DNA from: Bacteroidales bacterium
Lineage (GTDB): Bacteria > Bacteroidota > Bacteroidia > Bacteroidales > UBA932
Reading direction: 5' to 3'
Assembly: GCA_017477245.1 (NCBI GenBank)
Contig: JAFUWY010000035.1
Coordinates: 1-64,000 of the forward strand
DNA length: 64,000 nt
The position numbers and the translations under genes were made by a program. Under the pieces are notes generated by a model that made no database searches, was not told the origin of the DNA, and saw only the letters and a program-made list of their open reading frames with translations. Shown here piece after piece: positions 7,618 through 16,620 of this stretch (its first letter is position 1; the number at the start of each line of letters is the position of its first letter).

Positions 7618-8484
7618 ATGTTTGGCCCAGGTGGAATCCATGCCACACCGGTGCTCCTCAATGTCGGGGAGGCCCATCACGACGGAGACTGGAATTTCCG
7701 GGACGTCTCCAGTCCTTTCACGCGGCTCCATTATATCCGCCGTGGCTGCGCCCGGATGGACCGGGGCGGGGAATGGCTGGATCTGCAGCCCGGACGGCTC
7801 TATCTGACACCGCCTTACCTGCGTCATTCCTACGCCAACGACGGACCGCTGGACCTGGTGTATCTCCATATTTATTTCAGTGGGTCGGAACCTGCCGGAC
7901 TCTTCGACTGGCTGGATGTGCCGGCGGAGGTTGCCGCAGACAATGGGACGGAACCAATCTTGAGGCGCCTGCTGGAACTCAATCCGGACCGGACTTTGCC
8001 TGATTTCGATCCGCGCCGCTATGATACCGGTCCCGGCCTGGCGCAGACCCTGGCAGGCGGGGTGTCGGACAACTGGGCCGTGGCGATGGAGACCGAGGGT
8101 CTGCTGTGCCTGCTGCTGGCGCGCTTCCTCGAAGGGGCTTCTGCGCGCATCGCGCGCATGGACCAGCGGATTGCAGCAGCCGTGCACTATATTGGTGCGC
8201 ACCTGGACGGGCGGATCGCCCTGGAGGACCTGGCTTCGTCTGCCGCCCTGTCTAAGGACCATTTCATCCGCCTCTTTGCACGCGAACTCAGCATCACGCC
8301 CGGGCAGTACATCATCCGCAAGAAGATCGAGGCGGCGCAGCTTCGCCTTCTCTTGCATCCGGACATGAGCGTGAAGCAGATCGCATACGGACTGGGATTC
8401 GACAACCTCCAGTATTTCAGTCGCCTGTTCTCGCATCTGACGGGTGAGAACCCGGGACGGTATCGGGCGGAACGACAACCTTAG
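7618..8484 (+). CDS. AraC-family transcriptional regulator
   Basis: A 288-residue regulator. The N-terminal half is a cupin-like sensor (WLDLQPGRLYLTPPYLRHSYAN). The C-terminal half (about residues 185-285) is the double helix-turn-helix of the AraC family (LEDLASSAALSKDHFIRLFARELSITPGQYI and VKQIAYGLGFDNLQYFSRLF). It is transcribed away from the fucosidase-fucose oxidation operon with about 100 bases between the start codons, so it is the natural candidate to control that operon, perhaps in response to a fucose-pathway sugar or acid. The frame is open far upstream, but the ATG at 7618 is the first start after its own promoter and gives a normal AraC length. Confidence 0.88.
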   Translation: MFGPGGIHATPVLLNVGEAHHDGDWNFRDVSSPFTRLHYIRRGCARMDRGGEWLDLQPGRLYLTPPYLRHSYANDGPLDLVYLHIYFSGSEPAGLFDWLDVPAEVAADNGTEPILRRLLELNPDRTLPDFDPRRYDTGPGLAQTLAGGVSDNWAVAMETEGLLCLLLARFLEGASARIARMDQRIAAAVHYIGAHLDGRIALEDLASSAALSKDHFIRLFARELSITPGQYIIRKKIEAAQLRLLLHPDMSVKQIAYGLGFDNLQYFSRLFSHLTGENPGRYRAERQP

Positions 8485-8515
8485 CCGGGCAGGGGTAAAT
8501 TTTTTTGAAAAATAA

Positions 8516-8547
8516 TTTGCGGTTTCCCGAAAAGTTCCTATCTTTGC
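8516..8547 (+). promoter_or_regulatory. Promoter of rplS
   Basis: TTTG at 8516-8519, exactly 19 bases, then TATCTTTGC at 8539-8547: a full match to the Bacteroidota -33/-7 consensus. The predicted leader to the rplS ATG at 8617 is about 66 bases. Confidence 0.85.
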
Positions 8548-8616
8548 AATCCCAAAAGAAAGCAGCCTCTCTTCGAACGGTTTGATGACGCTGCGCTTGA
8601 TAACATAATTGACATT

Positions 8617-8994
8617 ATGGATTTGATTAACTTAGTGGAGCAGTCCTTCTCCCAGAACAAGGCTGCATCCTACCCGCAGTTCAAGGCCGGTGACACCATC
8701 ACGGTGACCTACCGGATCAAGGAAGGCGACAAGGAGAGACTCCAGAGCTTCCGTGGCGTGGTGATTCAGATTTGCGGAGCCACCCCGTACACGAAGACCT
8801 TCACCATCCGCAAGGTCTCCAACGGTGTCGGAGTCGAGAGGATTTTCCCTTACGAGTCTCCTTCGATTGACAAGATTGAACTCAACAAGGTCGGTAAGGT
8901 CCGTCGCGCCCGCATCTTCTACCTCCGCAACCTCGCTGGTAAGAAGGCCCGCATCAAGGAAGCGAAGCGCGTGGTGAAGAACCCGGCAGAGTAA
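8617..8994 (+). CDS. rplS: Ribosomal protein L19
   Basis: A 125-residue protein with the L19 signature (PQFKAGDTITVTYRIKEG, QSFRGVVI, TFTIRKVSNGVGVERIFP). L19 sits at the interface of the two ribosomal subunits. It is transcribed from a consensus promoter at 8516. The usual neighbours rpsP, rimM and trmD are not next to it, and it is followed by a tRNA-Arg gene that probably shares the same terminator. The start ATG gives the normal N-terminus. Confidence 0.97.
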   Translation: MDLINLVEQSFSQNKAASYPQFKAGDTITVTYRIKEGDKERLQSFRGVVIQICGATPYTKTFTIRKVSNGVGVERIFPYESPSIDKIELNKVGKVRRARIFYLRNLAGKKARIKEAKRVVKNPAE

Positions 8995-9021
8995 TAGACC
9001 GGTCCCGCACCGGTTGGTAAT

Positions 9022-9095
9022 GGCGCCTTAGCTCAGCTGAATAGAGCATTTGACTACGGATCAAAAGGTCGCAGGTTTGAATCCTGCAGGCGTCA
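9022..9095 (+). tRNA. tRNA-Arg (anticodon ACG)
   Basis: A 74-base cloverleaf. The acceptor stem is GGCGCCT with AGGCGTC (one G-T pair), the D stem GCTC/GAGC, the anticodon stem TTTGA/TCAAA with loop CTACGGA (ACG at 9056-9058), and the T stem GCAGG/CCTGC. The 3' CCA is not encoded. The first anticodon base is expected to be converted to inosine. Confidence 0.95.
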
Positions 9096-9100
9096 CGAAA

Positions 9101-9129
9101 ACCCCGCAACATCGTTGCGGGGTTTTTTT
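9101..9129 (+). terminator. Rho-independent terminator after tRNA-Arg
   Basis: CCCCGCAAC at 9102-9110 pairs with GTTGCGGGG at 9114-9122, followed by seven T. It ends the rplS/tRNA transcript. The next gene begins 14 bases after its loop side, so that gene needs another promoter or read-through. Confidence 0.92.
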
Positions 9130-9135
9130 GAAGAT

Positions 9136-10527
9136 ATGAGACCTCATCCTTTGCGGACCGCCCGCCTGTCCTGCCTGCTATGCTTCCTGCTCCTGCTGCA
9201 GGCCTGCGCCGGGGTGCACGCTCCGCGCGCCACGCGCGCAGACCGCACCCTGCTCAAGGAGCATATCTACGCAGACTACAAGCAGATGTACCGGCAGCCT
9301 GCCGGCGATGCCCTGCTGTATCCCTACATCACGCCCGGCAGCCAGGCCTATGACAGCGTGCTGTGGGACTGGGACTCCTGGCTGTCGGACGTGGCCCTGC
9401 GCCAGATCCTCGCCGACATCGGCACGGATGCGGACCGCGAGGAGGCCCTGGTCTACGAGCGGGGCTGCATCCTCAACTACCTGGCCTATACCTCCGAGGA
9501 GGACGGATACATGCCCATGGTGGTGGACGGCAAGTCGGACCCGGCGCGCATGCGCCCGGCGGACATCTATGCCACCAATATGCACAAACCCTGCATCGCG
9601 CAGCACGCGGCCCTGCTCGTCCGCGAGTCCGGCGGCGATGCGCAGTGGCTGCGGGAGGGATTCCCGCGGATGCGGGCGTTCCTGCGCAACTACCGGGAGC
9701 ATCACCGGCATGTCCCGACGGGCCTGTTCTACTGGCAGGACGACCTCGCCATCGGCGTGGACAATGACCCCGCCACCTTCTTCCGGCCCAAGGGGAGTTC
9801 TGCCTCGATCTATCTCAATTGCCTGATGTACAAGGAGCTGCGGGCCATGGCCTACCTGTCCGGCCGGCTGGATCTGCCGGACGCTGCTGCGCAGTATACC
9901 GCGCAGGCGCAGGAACTGCTGGAAGCCATCCGACGCTATTGCTGGGACGAGAAGGACGGGATGTACTATTCCGTGGACATCAACCTGCTCCCGTATACGG
10001 GCGAGCCCCAGACCATCTTCGGCACCAGCATGGTGCTCCACGAAGGTGCCCCGCGCGACTATCCGTGCCTGATCCAGCGCCTGGGCAGCTGGGACGGATT
10101 CATGGCGCTCTGGGCGGGTGTCGCCACCCCCGAACAGGCGCGGCGGATGGTCCGGGAGAACCTGCTGGACACCCGCACCTGGTGCGCCGCCTACGGCGTC
10201 CGCACCCTCTCCCGCCTGGAGCCGATGTACAACCTCCGGCCCACCCACAATCCCTCCAACTGGCAGGGGCCGGTCTGGGGGATCTCCAACTACATGGTCT
10301 GGCGCGGCCTCGTGGACTACGGGATGGTCCGGGAAGCCCGGGAGCTTGCCGCCAAGACCGTGGCCCTCTTCGGCCGCGACCTCAGGCAGGAGGGAGCGCT
10401 GCACGAATACTACGACCCCGACACGGGGGCGCCGATCATCAACAAAGGGTTCCAGAACTGGAACTACCTGGTGCTCAATATGATCGCCTGGCTCGAAGGC
10501 CGCCCCGTCATCCAGGAATTCAATTAA
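9136..10527 (+). CDS. GH63/trehalase-like (alpha/alpha)6-barrel glycosidase, lipoprotein
   Basis: A 463-residue protein with a lipoprotein signal (LLCFLLLLQAC, Cys about residue 25), so it is probably attached to a membrane facing the periplasm or outside. The rest is an (alpha/alpha)6 toroid like GH63 and GH37 enzymes: SVLWDWDSWLSDVALR near the start, NPSNWQGPVWGISNYMVW and EYYDPDTGAP near the end. These families remove alpha-linked glucose or mannose from oligosaccharides or glycerate glycosides; the substrate here is open. The ATG at 9136 is preferred because starts further upstream fall in the terminator. pncA follows after 12 bases, so the two may be co-transcribed. Confidence 0.75.
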   Translation: MRPHPLRTARLSCLLCFLLLLQACAGVHAPRATRADRTLLKEHIYADYKQMYRQPAGDALLYPYITPGSQAYDSVLWDWDSWLSDVALRQILADIGTDADREEALVYERGCILNYLAYTSEEDGYMPMVVDGKSDPARMRPADIYATNMHKPCIAQHAALLVRESGGDAQWLREGFPRMRAFLRNYREHHRHVPTGLFYWQDDLAIGVDNDPATFFRPKGSSASIYLNCLMYKELRAMAYLSGRLDLPDAAAQYTAQAQELLEAIRRYCWDEKDGMYYSVDINLLPYTGEPQTIFGTSMVLHEGAPRDYPCLIQRLGSWDGFMALWAGVATPEQARRMVRENLLDTRTWCAAYGVRTLSRLEPMYNLRPTHNPSNWQGPVWGISNYMVWRGLVDYGMVREARELAAKTVALFGRDLRQEGALHEYYDPDTGAPIINKGFQNWNYLVLNMIAWLEGRPVIQEFN

Positions 10528-10539
10528 ACACAAACAGAT

Positions 10540-11085
10540 ATGCGCAACATTCTCCTCGCCATCGATCTCCAGAAGGATTTCATCTACGGGACCCTCACCG
10601 TCCCCGGCGCCACGGCCGTGCTGCCGGCCATCAACGCGGTCAAGGACCGCTTCGACCTCGTCTATTTCACCCTCGACTGGCACCCGGTCGACCATTGCTC
10701 CTTCCGCGAGCAGGGTGGCCCCTGGCCCGTGCACTGCGTGCACCACACCGAAGGTGCCGCCCTCGATCCCAGCGTGCTCGCCGGGCTTCCCGAAGAGAAG
10801 ATGCGCTTCATCCTCAAGGGCCGCGTCCAGGCGCCGGAGGAGTACGGCGCCTTCGTCGGCTTCGACCCGGAGGACCAGGACCTCTTCGAGCCGGGCGACG
10901 AGGTGGTGATCTGCGGCATCGCCGCCGAGTACTGCGTGCTCGAGTCCCTGAAGAACCTCTACGCGATCAGCCGCAAGGTCGGTTTCACGGTCAAGGTCTA
11001 TCTCGAGGGCACGGCCCGGTTCGACAGCTACGATACCGTCCTCGCCTTCATGGCGGAGAACGGGATCTCCGAGTACCGCAAATAG
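10540..11085 (+). CDS. pncA: Nicotinamidase
   Basis: A 181-residue isochorismatase-fold hydrolase. The catalytic triad is D9 (AIDLQKDF), K93 (ILKGR) and C132 (CGIAAEYCV). The metal-binding region is DWHPVDH (D46, H48) with WPVHC (H65). It converts nicotinamide to nicotinate plus ammonia in NAD salvage, in the cytoplasm. The combination of DWH and WPVHC motifs favours nicotinamidase over other isochorismatase relatives. It sits 12 bases after the GH63-like gene; the grpE-dnaJ pair follows after a 63-base gap that holds two inverted repeats. Confidence 0.88.
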   Translation: MRNILLAIDLQKDFIYGTLTVPGATAVLPAINAVKDRFDLVYFTLDWHPVDHCSFREQGGPWPVHCVHHTEGAALDPSVLAGLPEEKMRFILKGRVQAPEEYGAFVGFDPEDQDLFEPGDEVVICGIAAEYCVLESLKNLYAISRKVGFTVKVYLEGTARFDSYDTVLAFMAENGISEYRK

Positions 11086-11089
11086 GCTT

Positions 11090-11136
11090 TTGACATTCTG
11101 TCAATGGCAAGTGATTTGCTTCCCCAAGAGGCAAAT
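11090..11136. promoter_or_regulatory. Two inverted repeats ahead of grpE
   Basis: TTGACA TTC TGTCAA (11090-11104) is a perfect 15-base palindrome. Ten bases on, ATTTGC (11114-11119) and GCAAAT (11131-11136) form a second inverted repeat around an 11-base centre. They lie in the 63 bases between pncA and grpE and are not the classical CIRCE heat-shock operator. A repressor site for the heat-shock pair is possible, but only the symmetry is seen. Confidence 0.4.
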
Positions 11137-11148
11137 AACAAGAGAATT

Positions 11149-11739
11149 ATGTCAGACAAGAAAGATATGAAGCAGGAACCGCAGGCGCAAGAGCCTGTGG
11201 AGCAGACCCCCCAGGCCGAAGAGCCCCGCAAGAAGCAGAAGAAGGAAGAGCGCAAGGAAGAAGCCCTGCGCAAGGAGATCGCCGAGCTGACTGACAATTT
11301 GGCGAAGGAGAAGGAGCAGGTGGCGCGCGAGAAAGAGAGCTACCTGCGGCTGATGGCGGAGTTCGAGACCTTCCGCCGCCGCAGCGCCGAGGACCGGCTC
11401 AACCTGATCGCCACCGCATCGGCCAAGACCATCGAGGGACTCCTCCCGGTCCTGGACGACTGCGAGCGTGCCCTGGAGATGCTGTCCCAGTCGTCGGACG
11501 AGGCGGCCAAGGAGGGCACGACGCTGATTTACAACAAATTGATGGACTACCTCAAGACCCAGGGCCTGGCCCGGATCGAGGCCAAGGGAGCCGCGTTCGA
11601 CACCGACTTCCATGAGGCTGTGACCCAGTTCCCCGCGCCGAGCGAGGACCTCAAGGGCAAGGTGATCGACGTGGTCCAGACCGGCTATACCCTGGGCGGC
11701 AAGGTCCTGCGGTATGCCAAAGTAGTGGTGGGAGCATAA
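11149..11739 (+). CDS. grpE: Nucleotide exchange factor GrpE
   Basis: A 196-residue protein. A charged N-terminal third rich in Lys, Glu and Gln is followed by a long coiled coil ([21 protein letters not shown]) and the GrpE core ([47 protein letters not shown]). It releases ADP from DnaK. dnaJ begins four bases after its stop, giving a co-chaperone operon; dnaK itself is not in the window. The ATG at 11149 is preferred because an earlier in-frame ATG at 11104 lies within the inverted-repeat region and gives an atypical N-terminus. Confidence 0.95.
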   Translation: MSDKKDMKQEPQAQEPVEQTPQAEEPRKKQKKEERKEEALRKEIAELTDNLAKEKEQVAREKESYLRLMAEFETFRRRSAEDRLNLIATASAKTIEGLLPVLDDCERALEMLSQSSDEAAKEGTTLIYNKLMDYLKTQGLARIEAKGAAFDTDFHEAVTQFPAPSEDLKGKVIDVVQTGYTLGGKVLRYAKVVVGA

Positions 11740-11743
11740 GCCT

Positions 11744-12931
11744 ATGGCCGAAAAGAGAGATTACTACGAGGTCCTGGGGCTCCAGAAAGGAGCCTCGGCC
11801 GATGATATCAAGTCCGCCTACCGCAAGGCGGCCCTCAAATGGCACCCGGACCGCTGGGTCAGCGGCACGGATGCAGAAAAGAAGACGGCTGAGGAGAAGT
11901 TCAAGGAAGCCTCCGAAGCCTATTCCGTGCTGAGCGACCCGGACAAGCGGGCGAAGTACGACCAGTTCGGCTTCGCCGGCGTGGACGGTGCGGCCGGCCA
12001 GGACTGGAGCCAGGGATTCGGCAACCTCAACGACATCCTCAACAACCTCTTCGGAGGCGCGTTCGGGGGTGCGTTCGGCGGTTTCGAGGGATTCGGCGGT
12101 TTCGGCGGGTTCGGCGGCCAGCAGGGGCCCCGCACCCAGCGCGGCCGCGACATCCGCACCCGCGTCAAGGTGACGCTGGAGGAGATCGCAAACGGCTGCG
12201 AGAAGGAAGTGACGATCGAGCGCAACCGCCCCTGCCCGGACTGCGGCGGCCGCGGTGCCAAGAACGCCTCCGACATCAAGACCTGCCCGACCTGCAAGGG
12301 CTCCGGCCAGGTCCAGCACGTGACCAATACGCTCTTCGGCCGGACGATGACCACGTCCGTCTGTCCGCAGTGCGGCGGTACCGGCAAGACGGTCACCAAC
12401 CCCTGCGGCAAGTGCAAGGGCACGGGACTCGTCCGCCAGAAGGAGACCGTCAAGGTCCGTATCCCGGCGGGTGTGGAGGACGGCATGCAGCTCACGCTGC
12501 GCGGCGAGGGCCACGCCGCCCCGCAGAACGGGGTCAACGGCGACCTCCTCGTCATCGTGGAGGAGCAGCCGCATCCCCAGCTCAAGCGCGACGGCAACAA
12601 CCTTTTCTATACGCGTGTGATCAGCGTGGCCGACGCGATGCTCGGCTGCGAGATCCAGGTCCCGGGCCTGGACGGACCACAGCGGATCAAGCTCGAGCCG
12701 GGCACGCAGTCCGGCACGGTCCAGCGCCTGCGCGGCAAGGGTCTCCCTTCCGTCAACAGCTACGGGCTGTCCGGCGGCCGCGGCGACCTCTACGTCAAGA
12801 TCCTGGTCTGGATCCCGCGCAAGCTGAGCCGCAGCGAACGCGAGGCGGTCGAGAAGATGCGCGACTCCGTGCGTCCCGATCCCAACCGGGACGACAGGGC
12901 CCTCTTCGAGAAGGAGAGCCAGTACTTCTAG
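11744..12931 (+). CDS. dnaJ: Chaperone DnaJ
   Basis: A 395-residue full-length type I J-protein. The J domain (about 1-75) has the HPD motif. A Gly/Phe-rich region (about 100-130) follows, then four CxxCxGxG zinc repeats ([32 protein letters not shown]) and the C-terminal substrate-binding domains. It presents unfolded proteins to DnaK. It is paired with grpE four bases upstream. Its TAG stop overlaps the trkA stop from the opposite strand in the shared bases CTAG, so no terminator hairpin fits between the two genes. Confidence 0.97.
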   Translation: MAEKRDYYEVLGLQKGASADDIKSAYRKAALKWHPDRWVSGTDAEKKTAEEKFKEASEAYSVLSDPDKRAKYDQFGFAGVDGAAGQDWSQGFGNLNDILNNLFGGAFGGAFGGFEGFGGFGGFGGQQGPRTQRGRDIRTRVKVTLEEIANGCEKEVTIERNRPCPDCGGRGAKNASDIKTCPTCKGSGQVQHVTNTLFGRTMTTSVCPQCGGTGKTVTNPCGKCKGTGLVRQKETVKVRIPAGVEDGMQLTLRGEGHAAPQNGVNGDLLVIVEEQPHPQLKRDGNNLFYTRVISVADAMLGCEIQVPGLDGPQRIKLEPGTQSGTVQRLRGKGLPSVNSYGLSGGRGDLYVKILVWIPRKLSRSEREAVEKMRDSVRPDPNRDDRALFEKESQYF

Positions 12932-14289
12932 CGGAAGAATTTGTCGATTTCCTTGATGGTCTCAGGGAGCGCGAAGATGGCGACGCGGTCATAGGGCTCT
13001 ATGACGGTGTCGCCAACTGCGATAAAGGCCTCGCTGCCGCGGATCACGCCGCCGATGATGGCGTTGCGCGGGAAGTCGATGTCCTTGATCGGGCCGGCCG
13101 TGATGGCGGCGCCGGGGGCGACGGTGTATTCGATGACCTCGGCGTTGGTACCGGTCATGTAGCGCACGATGCGGGCCTTGCCGGACAAGGTGAACTTGAA
13201 GATGCGCCCGGCGGTGATGAGTTTCTTGTTGATGACGTTGTCCACGCCCATCTCCTCGGCGATGTGGATGTACTCGATGTTCTCGACCTCGGCGATCGTT
13301 CGCGAGACGCCGAACTTCTTGGCGACCACGCAGGACAGGACGTTGCTCTCGTCGTTGCCCGTCAGGGCCACGAAGGCGTCGTAGTCCTGGATGCCCTCCT
13401 CGAAGAGGAAGTCGGAGTTGCGCCCGTCGCCGTTGACGATGCTGATGGATTCGGGGAGCTGCTCGGAGAGTTCGACGCAGCGGTTCTTGTCCCCCTCGAT
13501 CAGCTTGACCTGCACGCCGGCATGGTCCAGGCTCTTGGCGAGCATCTCTCCGATCGGGCCGCCGCCCAGGATGAACACCTTGTCGATGGAGATGTTGGTC
13601 TTGCCGAAATGCCGGTAGAGAGCCTCCACGCCTTCGCGCGTCGTGATCGTGAAGACCAGGTCGCCGTAGATGAACTTGGTGTCCAGGCGCGGGATGATGG
13701 TCTGCTCGTCGCGGGAGATCGCGATCACGCGGAACTGCCGCAGCTCCTCGGCCGTGGTGTCCTTGATGAATTCGAGCAGCTTGAGGTCCAGGATGGGGGA
13801 GTCTTCCGTGAGCTTGAAGACGGCGATCTGCAGGCGGCCGCGGGCGAAGTCCATCGTCTCCGCCGTCGAGTTGTGCTTGAGGAAAGCCACGATTTCGTCG
13901 GCGGCGCTCTTCTCGGGATAGAACATCAGCTCGATGCCCAATTCCTTGAACAGCAGCCGGTTCTCGGCGTTCAGGTAGTCTTCGTCATTGATGCGGGCGA
14001 TCACCTTGGCGGCGCCGACCTGCTTGGCGAGCAGGGCACCGACGATGTTGACCTCCTGCGTCGCGTAGGGGTAGACGGCGATGAACAGGTCGGCCTTGCC
14101 CACGCCGGCGTCCCGCAGGACCTGGATGGACGAGGGGTTGCCGAGGACCGTCTCGACGTCGGCGTAGGCGGTCAGGGCTTCTATGCGCTCGCTGTCGTCG
14201 TCGATCACCGTGACTTCATTCGCCTCGGCGCGCAGCATCTTCGCAAGGTGGGAACCGACCTCGCCGGCCCCTTCAATAACGATCTTCAT
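12928..14289 (-). CDS. trkA: Trk potassium transport regulatory subunit TrkA
   Basis: A 453-residue cytoplasmic protein made of two RCK_N/RCK_C repeats. The first NAD-binding motif is GAGEVG (residues 7-12) and the second is in [16 protein letters not shown] (about residue 235). TrkA gates the TrkH/TrkG potassium channel in response to nucleotides. No trkH is found in the window, so its membrane partner is elsewhere. It is the last gene of a minus-strand run slyD, FucI-like gene, GT2, trkA, and its ATG lies 17 bases inside the end of the glycosyltransferase gene. Confidence 0.95.
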   Translation of the reverse strand: MKIVIEGAGEVGSHLAKMLRAEANEVTVIDDDSERIEALTAYADVETVLGNPSSIQVLRDAGVGKADLFIAVYPYATQEVNIVGALLAKQVGAAKVIARINDEDYLNAENRLLFKELGIELMFYPEKSAADEIVAFLKHNSTAETMDFARGRLQIAVFKLTEDSPILDLKLLEFIKDTTAEELRQFRVIAISRDEQTIIPRLDTKFIYGDLVFTITTREGVEALYRHFGKTNISIDKVFILGGGPIGEMLAKSLDHAGVQVKLIEGDKNRCVELSEQLPESISIVNGDGRNSDFLFEEGIQDYDAFVALTGNDESNVLSCVVAKKFGVSRTIAEVENIEYIHIAEEMGVDNVINKKLITAGRIFKFTLSGKARIVRYMTGTNAEVIEYTVAPGAAITAGPIKDIDFPRNAIIGGVIRGSEAFIAVGDTVIEPYDRVAIFALPETIKEIDKFFR

Positions 14290-15343
14290 AACGTCTCAAG
14301 TATTTAAATATCCCGTCCCCGCGCAGGATGGCCTGCAGCAGGATCCGGATGCCGGTGACGCCCTTGGGCGCCGCTCCCGGGGCCGTATCCGTGCGGACGG
14401 GGGCCTGCCGCCGCAGCGTCCGGTACTCGCGGTGCGCGTCCCGGACCGCCTGCGCGCAGGCGGGCTTTCCCGATAGCAAATATACAATTGCCGCGCAAGA
14501 ATCCAAAATCCTGCGCAGGCGGATGCGTCGGCGGGCGCGCCGGGGCCCGACCGTCGCGGGGAGGTTGTTCTCCAGCAGGAGCAGCCCGTTGCGGAAATTG
14601 AGCTTCAGCTTGAAAGGGGAGGACGGGGCGAGCGTGCCGCCGCCGAGGTGCCAGACGCAGCTCGCGGGCACCACGCCCACGCGCCATCCGGCGAGCTGGG
14701 CCCGCCAGCACCAGTCGATCTCTTCCATGTGGGCGAAGAAGCGCTCGTCCAGCCCGCCGACGCTGCGCCAGCAGGCGGCGCGGACCAGCAGGCAGGCGCC
14801 GGACACCCACAGGACGTCGGCCGGGCGGTCGTATTGCCCCGTGTCCGGCTCGGTGCGGGAGAGCACGCGTCCGCGGCAGAAGGGGAACCCGTAGCGGTCC
14901 AGCAGCCCGCCGGCGGCGCCGGCGTACTCGAACCGGTCCGTGCGCCGGAACGCCGCGCCGTCACGCTCGAGCGCGTGCAGTTTGGGCCCGCAGGCCGCGT
15001 AGTCCGGATGGGCGTCCATCCAGCCGACGAGCGGCTTGAGCCAGCCGGGCTGCACCTCGATGTCGGAGTTCAGCAGGACGAGGTATTCCGGAGCGTCCGG
15101 GCCGTCGAGCAACTGCGCGAAGGCCCGGTTGTAACCGCCCGTGAAGCCGTAGTTCTGCTCCAGCAGGATCGTCCGGACCAGCGGGAACCGCTCCGCGAGC
15201 AGCTCGCGCGAGCCGTCGCCGCTGGCGTTGTCCGCGACCACCACGCCGGCGTCCAGCCCGCGCAGGCTGTCGAGCAGCGGGGGCAGGAAGCGGTCCAGGT
15301 AGTCCCGGGTGTTCCAGTTGAGGATGACGACGGCGGTACGCAT
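14273..15343 (-). CDS. GT2-family glycosyltransferase (rhamnosyltransferase-like)
   Basis: A 356-residue GT-A fold enzyme with VILNWNTRDYL at the start, VVADNASGDGS for nucleotide binding, and LLNSDIEV (NSD at 92-94) as the metal-binding position. A later FAHMEEIDWCWRAQLAGW segment is typical of GT2 rhamnosyl- and galactosyltransferases of cell-surface polysaccharides. The C-terminal hundred residues are basic, and it has no signal peptide. It begins four bases after the FucI-like gene and overlaps trkA. The ATG at 15343 gives the usual family start; an extension back to 15460 runs into the neighbouring gene. Donor and acceptor are unknown. Confidence 0.85.
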   Translation of the reverse strand: MRTAVVILNWNTRDYLDRFLPPLLDSLRGLDAGVVVADNASGDGSRELLAERFPLVRTILLEQNYGFTGGYNRAFAQLLDGPDAPEYLVLLNSDIEVQPGWLKPLVGWMDAHPDYAACGPKLHALERDGAAFRRTDRFEYAGAAGGLLDRYGFPFCRGRVLSRTEPDTGQYDRPADVLWVSGACLLVRAACWRSVGGLDERFFAHMEEIDWCWRAQLAGWRVGVVPASCVWHLGGGTLAPSSPFKLKLNFRNGLLLLENNLPATVGPRRARRRIRLRRILDSCAAIVYLLSGKPACAQAVRDAHREYRTLRRQAPVRTDTAPGAAPKGVTGIRILLQAILRGDGIFKYLRRYEDRY

Positions 15344-15347
15344 GGGG

Positions 15348-16616
15348 CTACAGTTTACCGGGGACGATGATATGGTGGTTGCCGATCGGTGTCTGCAGGA
15401 AATAATCCGCGGCGCCGGGCGCCTCCACGACCACCTGCGTGCGGCAGAGCCGGTCGGCATAGGTGTTGGCCGTGAGGTGCGCGGGCTGGCAGAACATCCT
15501 CCGGCAATCCGGGGACAGCTTGAACAGGGTCACGGGTCCTTCGGGCAGTTCGCCGTGGATGGCGACGCCGATGCCGGACTCGAAGTGCGTGTCATAACAG
15601 TAGTCGCGCACGATGCTGAGCGGCACCGTGCAGTGCGCGAAGAGCAGCCGGTCCCCGTCGATGCGGGAGAGGTTGGCCTGGAACGAGGCCTTGCCGGTGC
15701 GCGCCTGCGCCACGGCCATGGACAGCATGGCGGGGATGTCTCCCTCGCAGGTCGCCGTGATGCCCTCGGCGTTGAGCATCGCCAGGGCCATACAGCCCGT
15801 GTTGTGCAGGGCCGTCAGAAGGTCGAAGCAGCGCAGCGTGAGGCCGTCCAGGCGGTAGCGGCGCACCAGGCTCCGGAGGGCGCCGTAGATGTCCAGCGCG
15901 CCCTGCCAGTCGGCCGCGTCGATCTTGCGGCCGTATTTCGGGACGTTCAGCGGCTTTAGTGAGGTTGCTGGATCCGGGGCGTTTTCGTGGCCGGCCTGCC
16001 GGACTTCTTCGACCAGTTCGCCGATGGGAATGTCGACGAGCTCCGCGCCCAGTCGGTCCCGGACGACGGAAGGGTCCACCCCGCTGGAGATCAGCCAGTC
16101 GGACGGCAGTCCGACGACGCCGTAGCGCTTGCCGGCGAGGATTCGCCCGAAGGTGTACGGCCGGATCAGCGTCCCGGCGTCGGAGTTGACGGGCGCGTCG
16201 GGATCCGCGTGGGACCGGGCGGAGACGCCCGCTCCGCGGAGCCGCTCCGCGATCTCCTCCGCGCGGCCGTGCAGGATCTCCCCGTCGATGCCGCGCTGGC
16301 GCAGCCACGACAGGATCTCCATCGAAGCGGCGAGCGAATTGCTGAGCCCGGAGGTCAGTAACCGTACCGGTTGCTTACCTTTTGTGAGGAGCGGGGCGAC
16401 CTTCTCCAGGAACAACCCTTCCGTGCCGCCCGTGCGGACGTAGATCAACTCCGGGGCATCCGTCTGTCCGTAGGTGCTGAAATCTTCTCCCCGGCACGCG
16501 AACGGGACGCCGAGCGCCGCCTCGATGCCCTGGATGAAGGGCTCCCGGGCGGCGTCGGACGCCATTTCCGTGTGCAGTCCGGAGGTGAGGGTGTAAAGGA
16601 CCGGCCGCTTATCCAT
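15348..16616 (-). CDS. L-fucose isomerase-like protein (FucI/AraA C-terminal fold)
   Basis: A 422-residue protein resembling the conserved fucose isomerase-like group related to L-fucose and L-arabinose isomerases. Its central and C-terminal part (LDGLTLRCFDLLTALHNTGCMALAMLNAEGITATCEGDIPAM) carries the family's metal-site region. Members catalyse or are suspected to catalyse aldose-ketose isomerisation, but many have no tested activity. It sits between slyD (four bases upstream) and a glycosyltransferase (four bases downstream), well away from the fucose operon at 2.5-8.5 kb. That context favours sugar metabolism for surface glycans, but this is not shown. The ATG at 16616 follows directly after slyD. 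Confidence 0.7.
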   Translation of the reverse strand: MDKRPVLYTLTSGLHTEMASDAAREPFIQGIEAALGVPFACRGEDFSTYGQTDAPELIYVRTGGTEGLFLEKVAPLLTKGKQPVRLLTSGLSNSLAASMEILSWLRQRGIDGEILHGRAEEIAERLRGAGVSARSHADPDAPVNSDAGTLIRPYTFGRILAGKRYGVVGLPSDWLISSGVDPSVVRDRLGAELVDIPIGELVEEVRQAGHENAPDPATSLKPLNVPKYGRKIDAADWQGALDIYGALRSLVRRYRLDGLTLRCFDLLTALHNTGCMALAMLNAEGITATCEGDIPAMLSMAVAQARTGKASFQANLSRIDGDRLLFAHCTVPLSIVRDYCYDTHFESGIGVAIHGELPEGPVTLFKLSPDCRRMFCQPAHLTANTYADRLCRTQVVVEAPGAADYFLQTPIGNHHIIVPGKL

Positions 16617-16620
16617 GGGA

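Noticed and set aside
11090..11104. TTGACA as a sigma-70 -35 box for grpE
   Set aside because: Bacteroidota use TTTG/TAnnTTTG promoters and no matching -10 follows; the palindrome is noted only as a possible operator.
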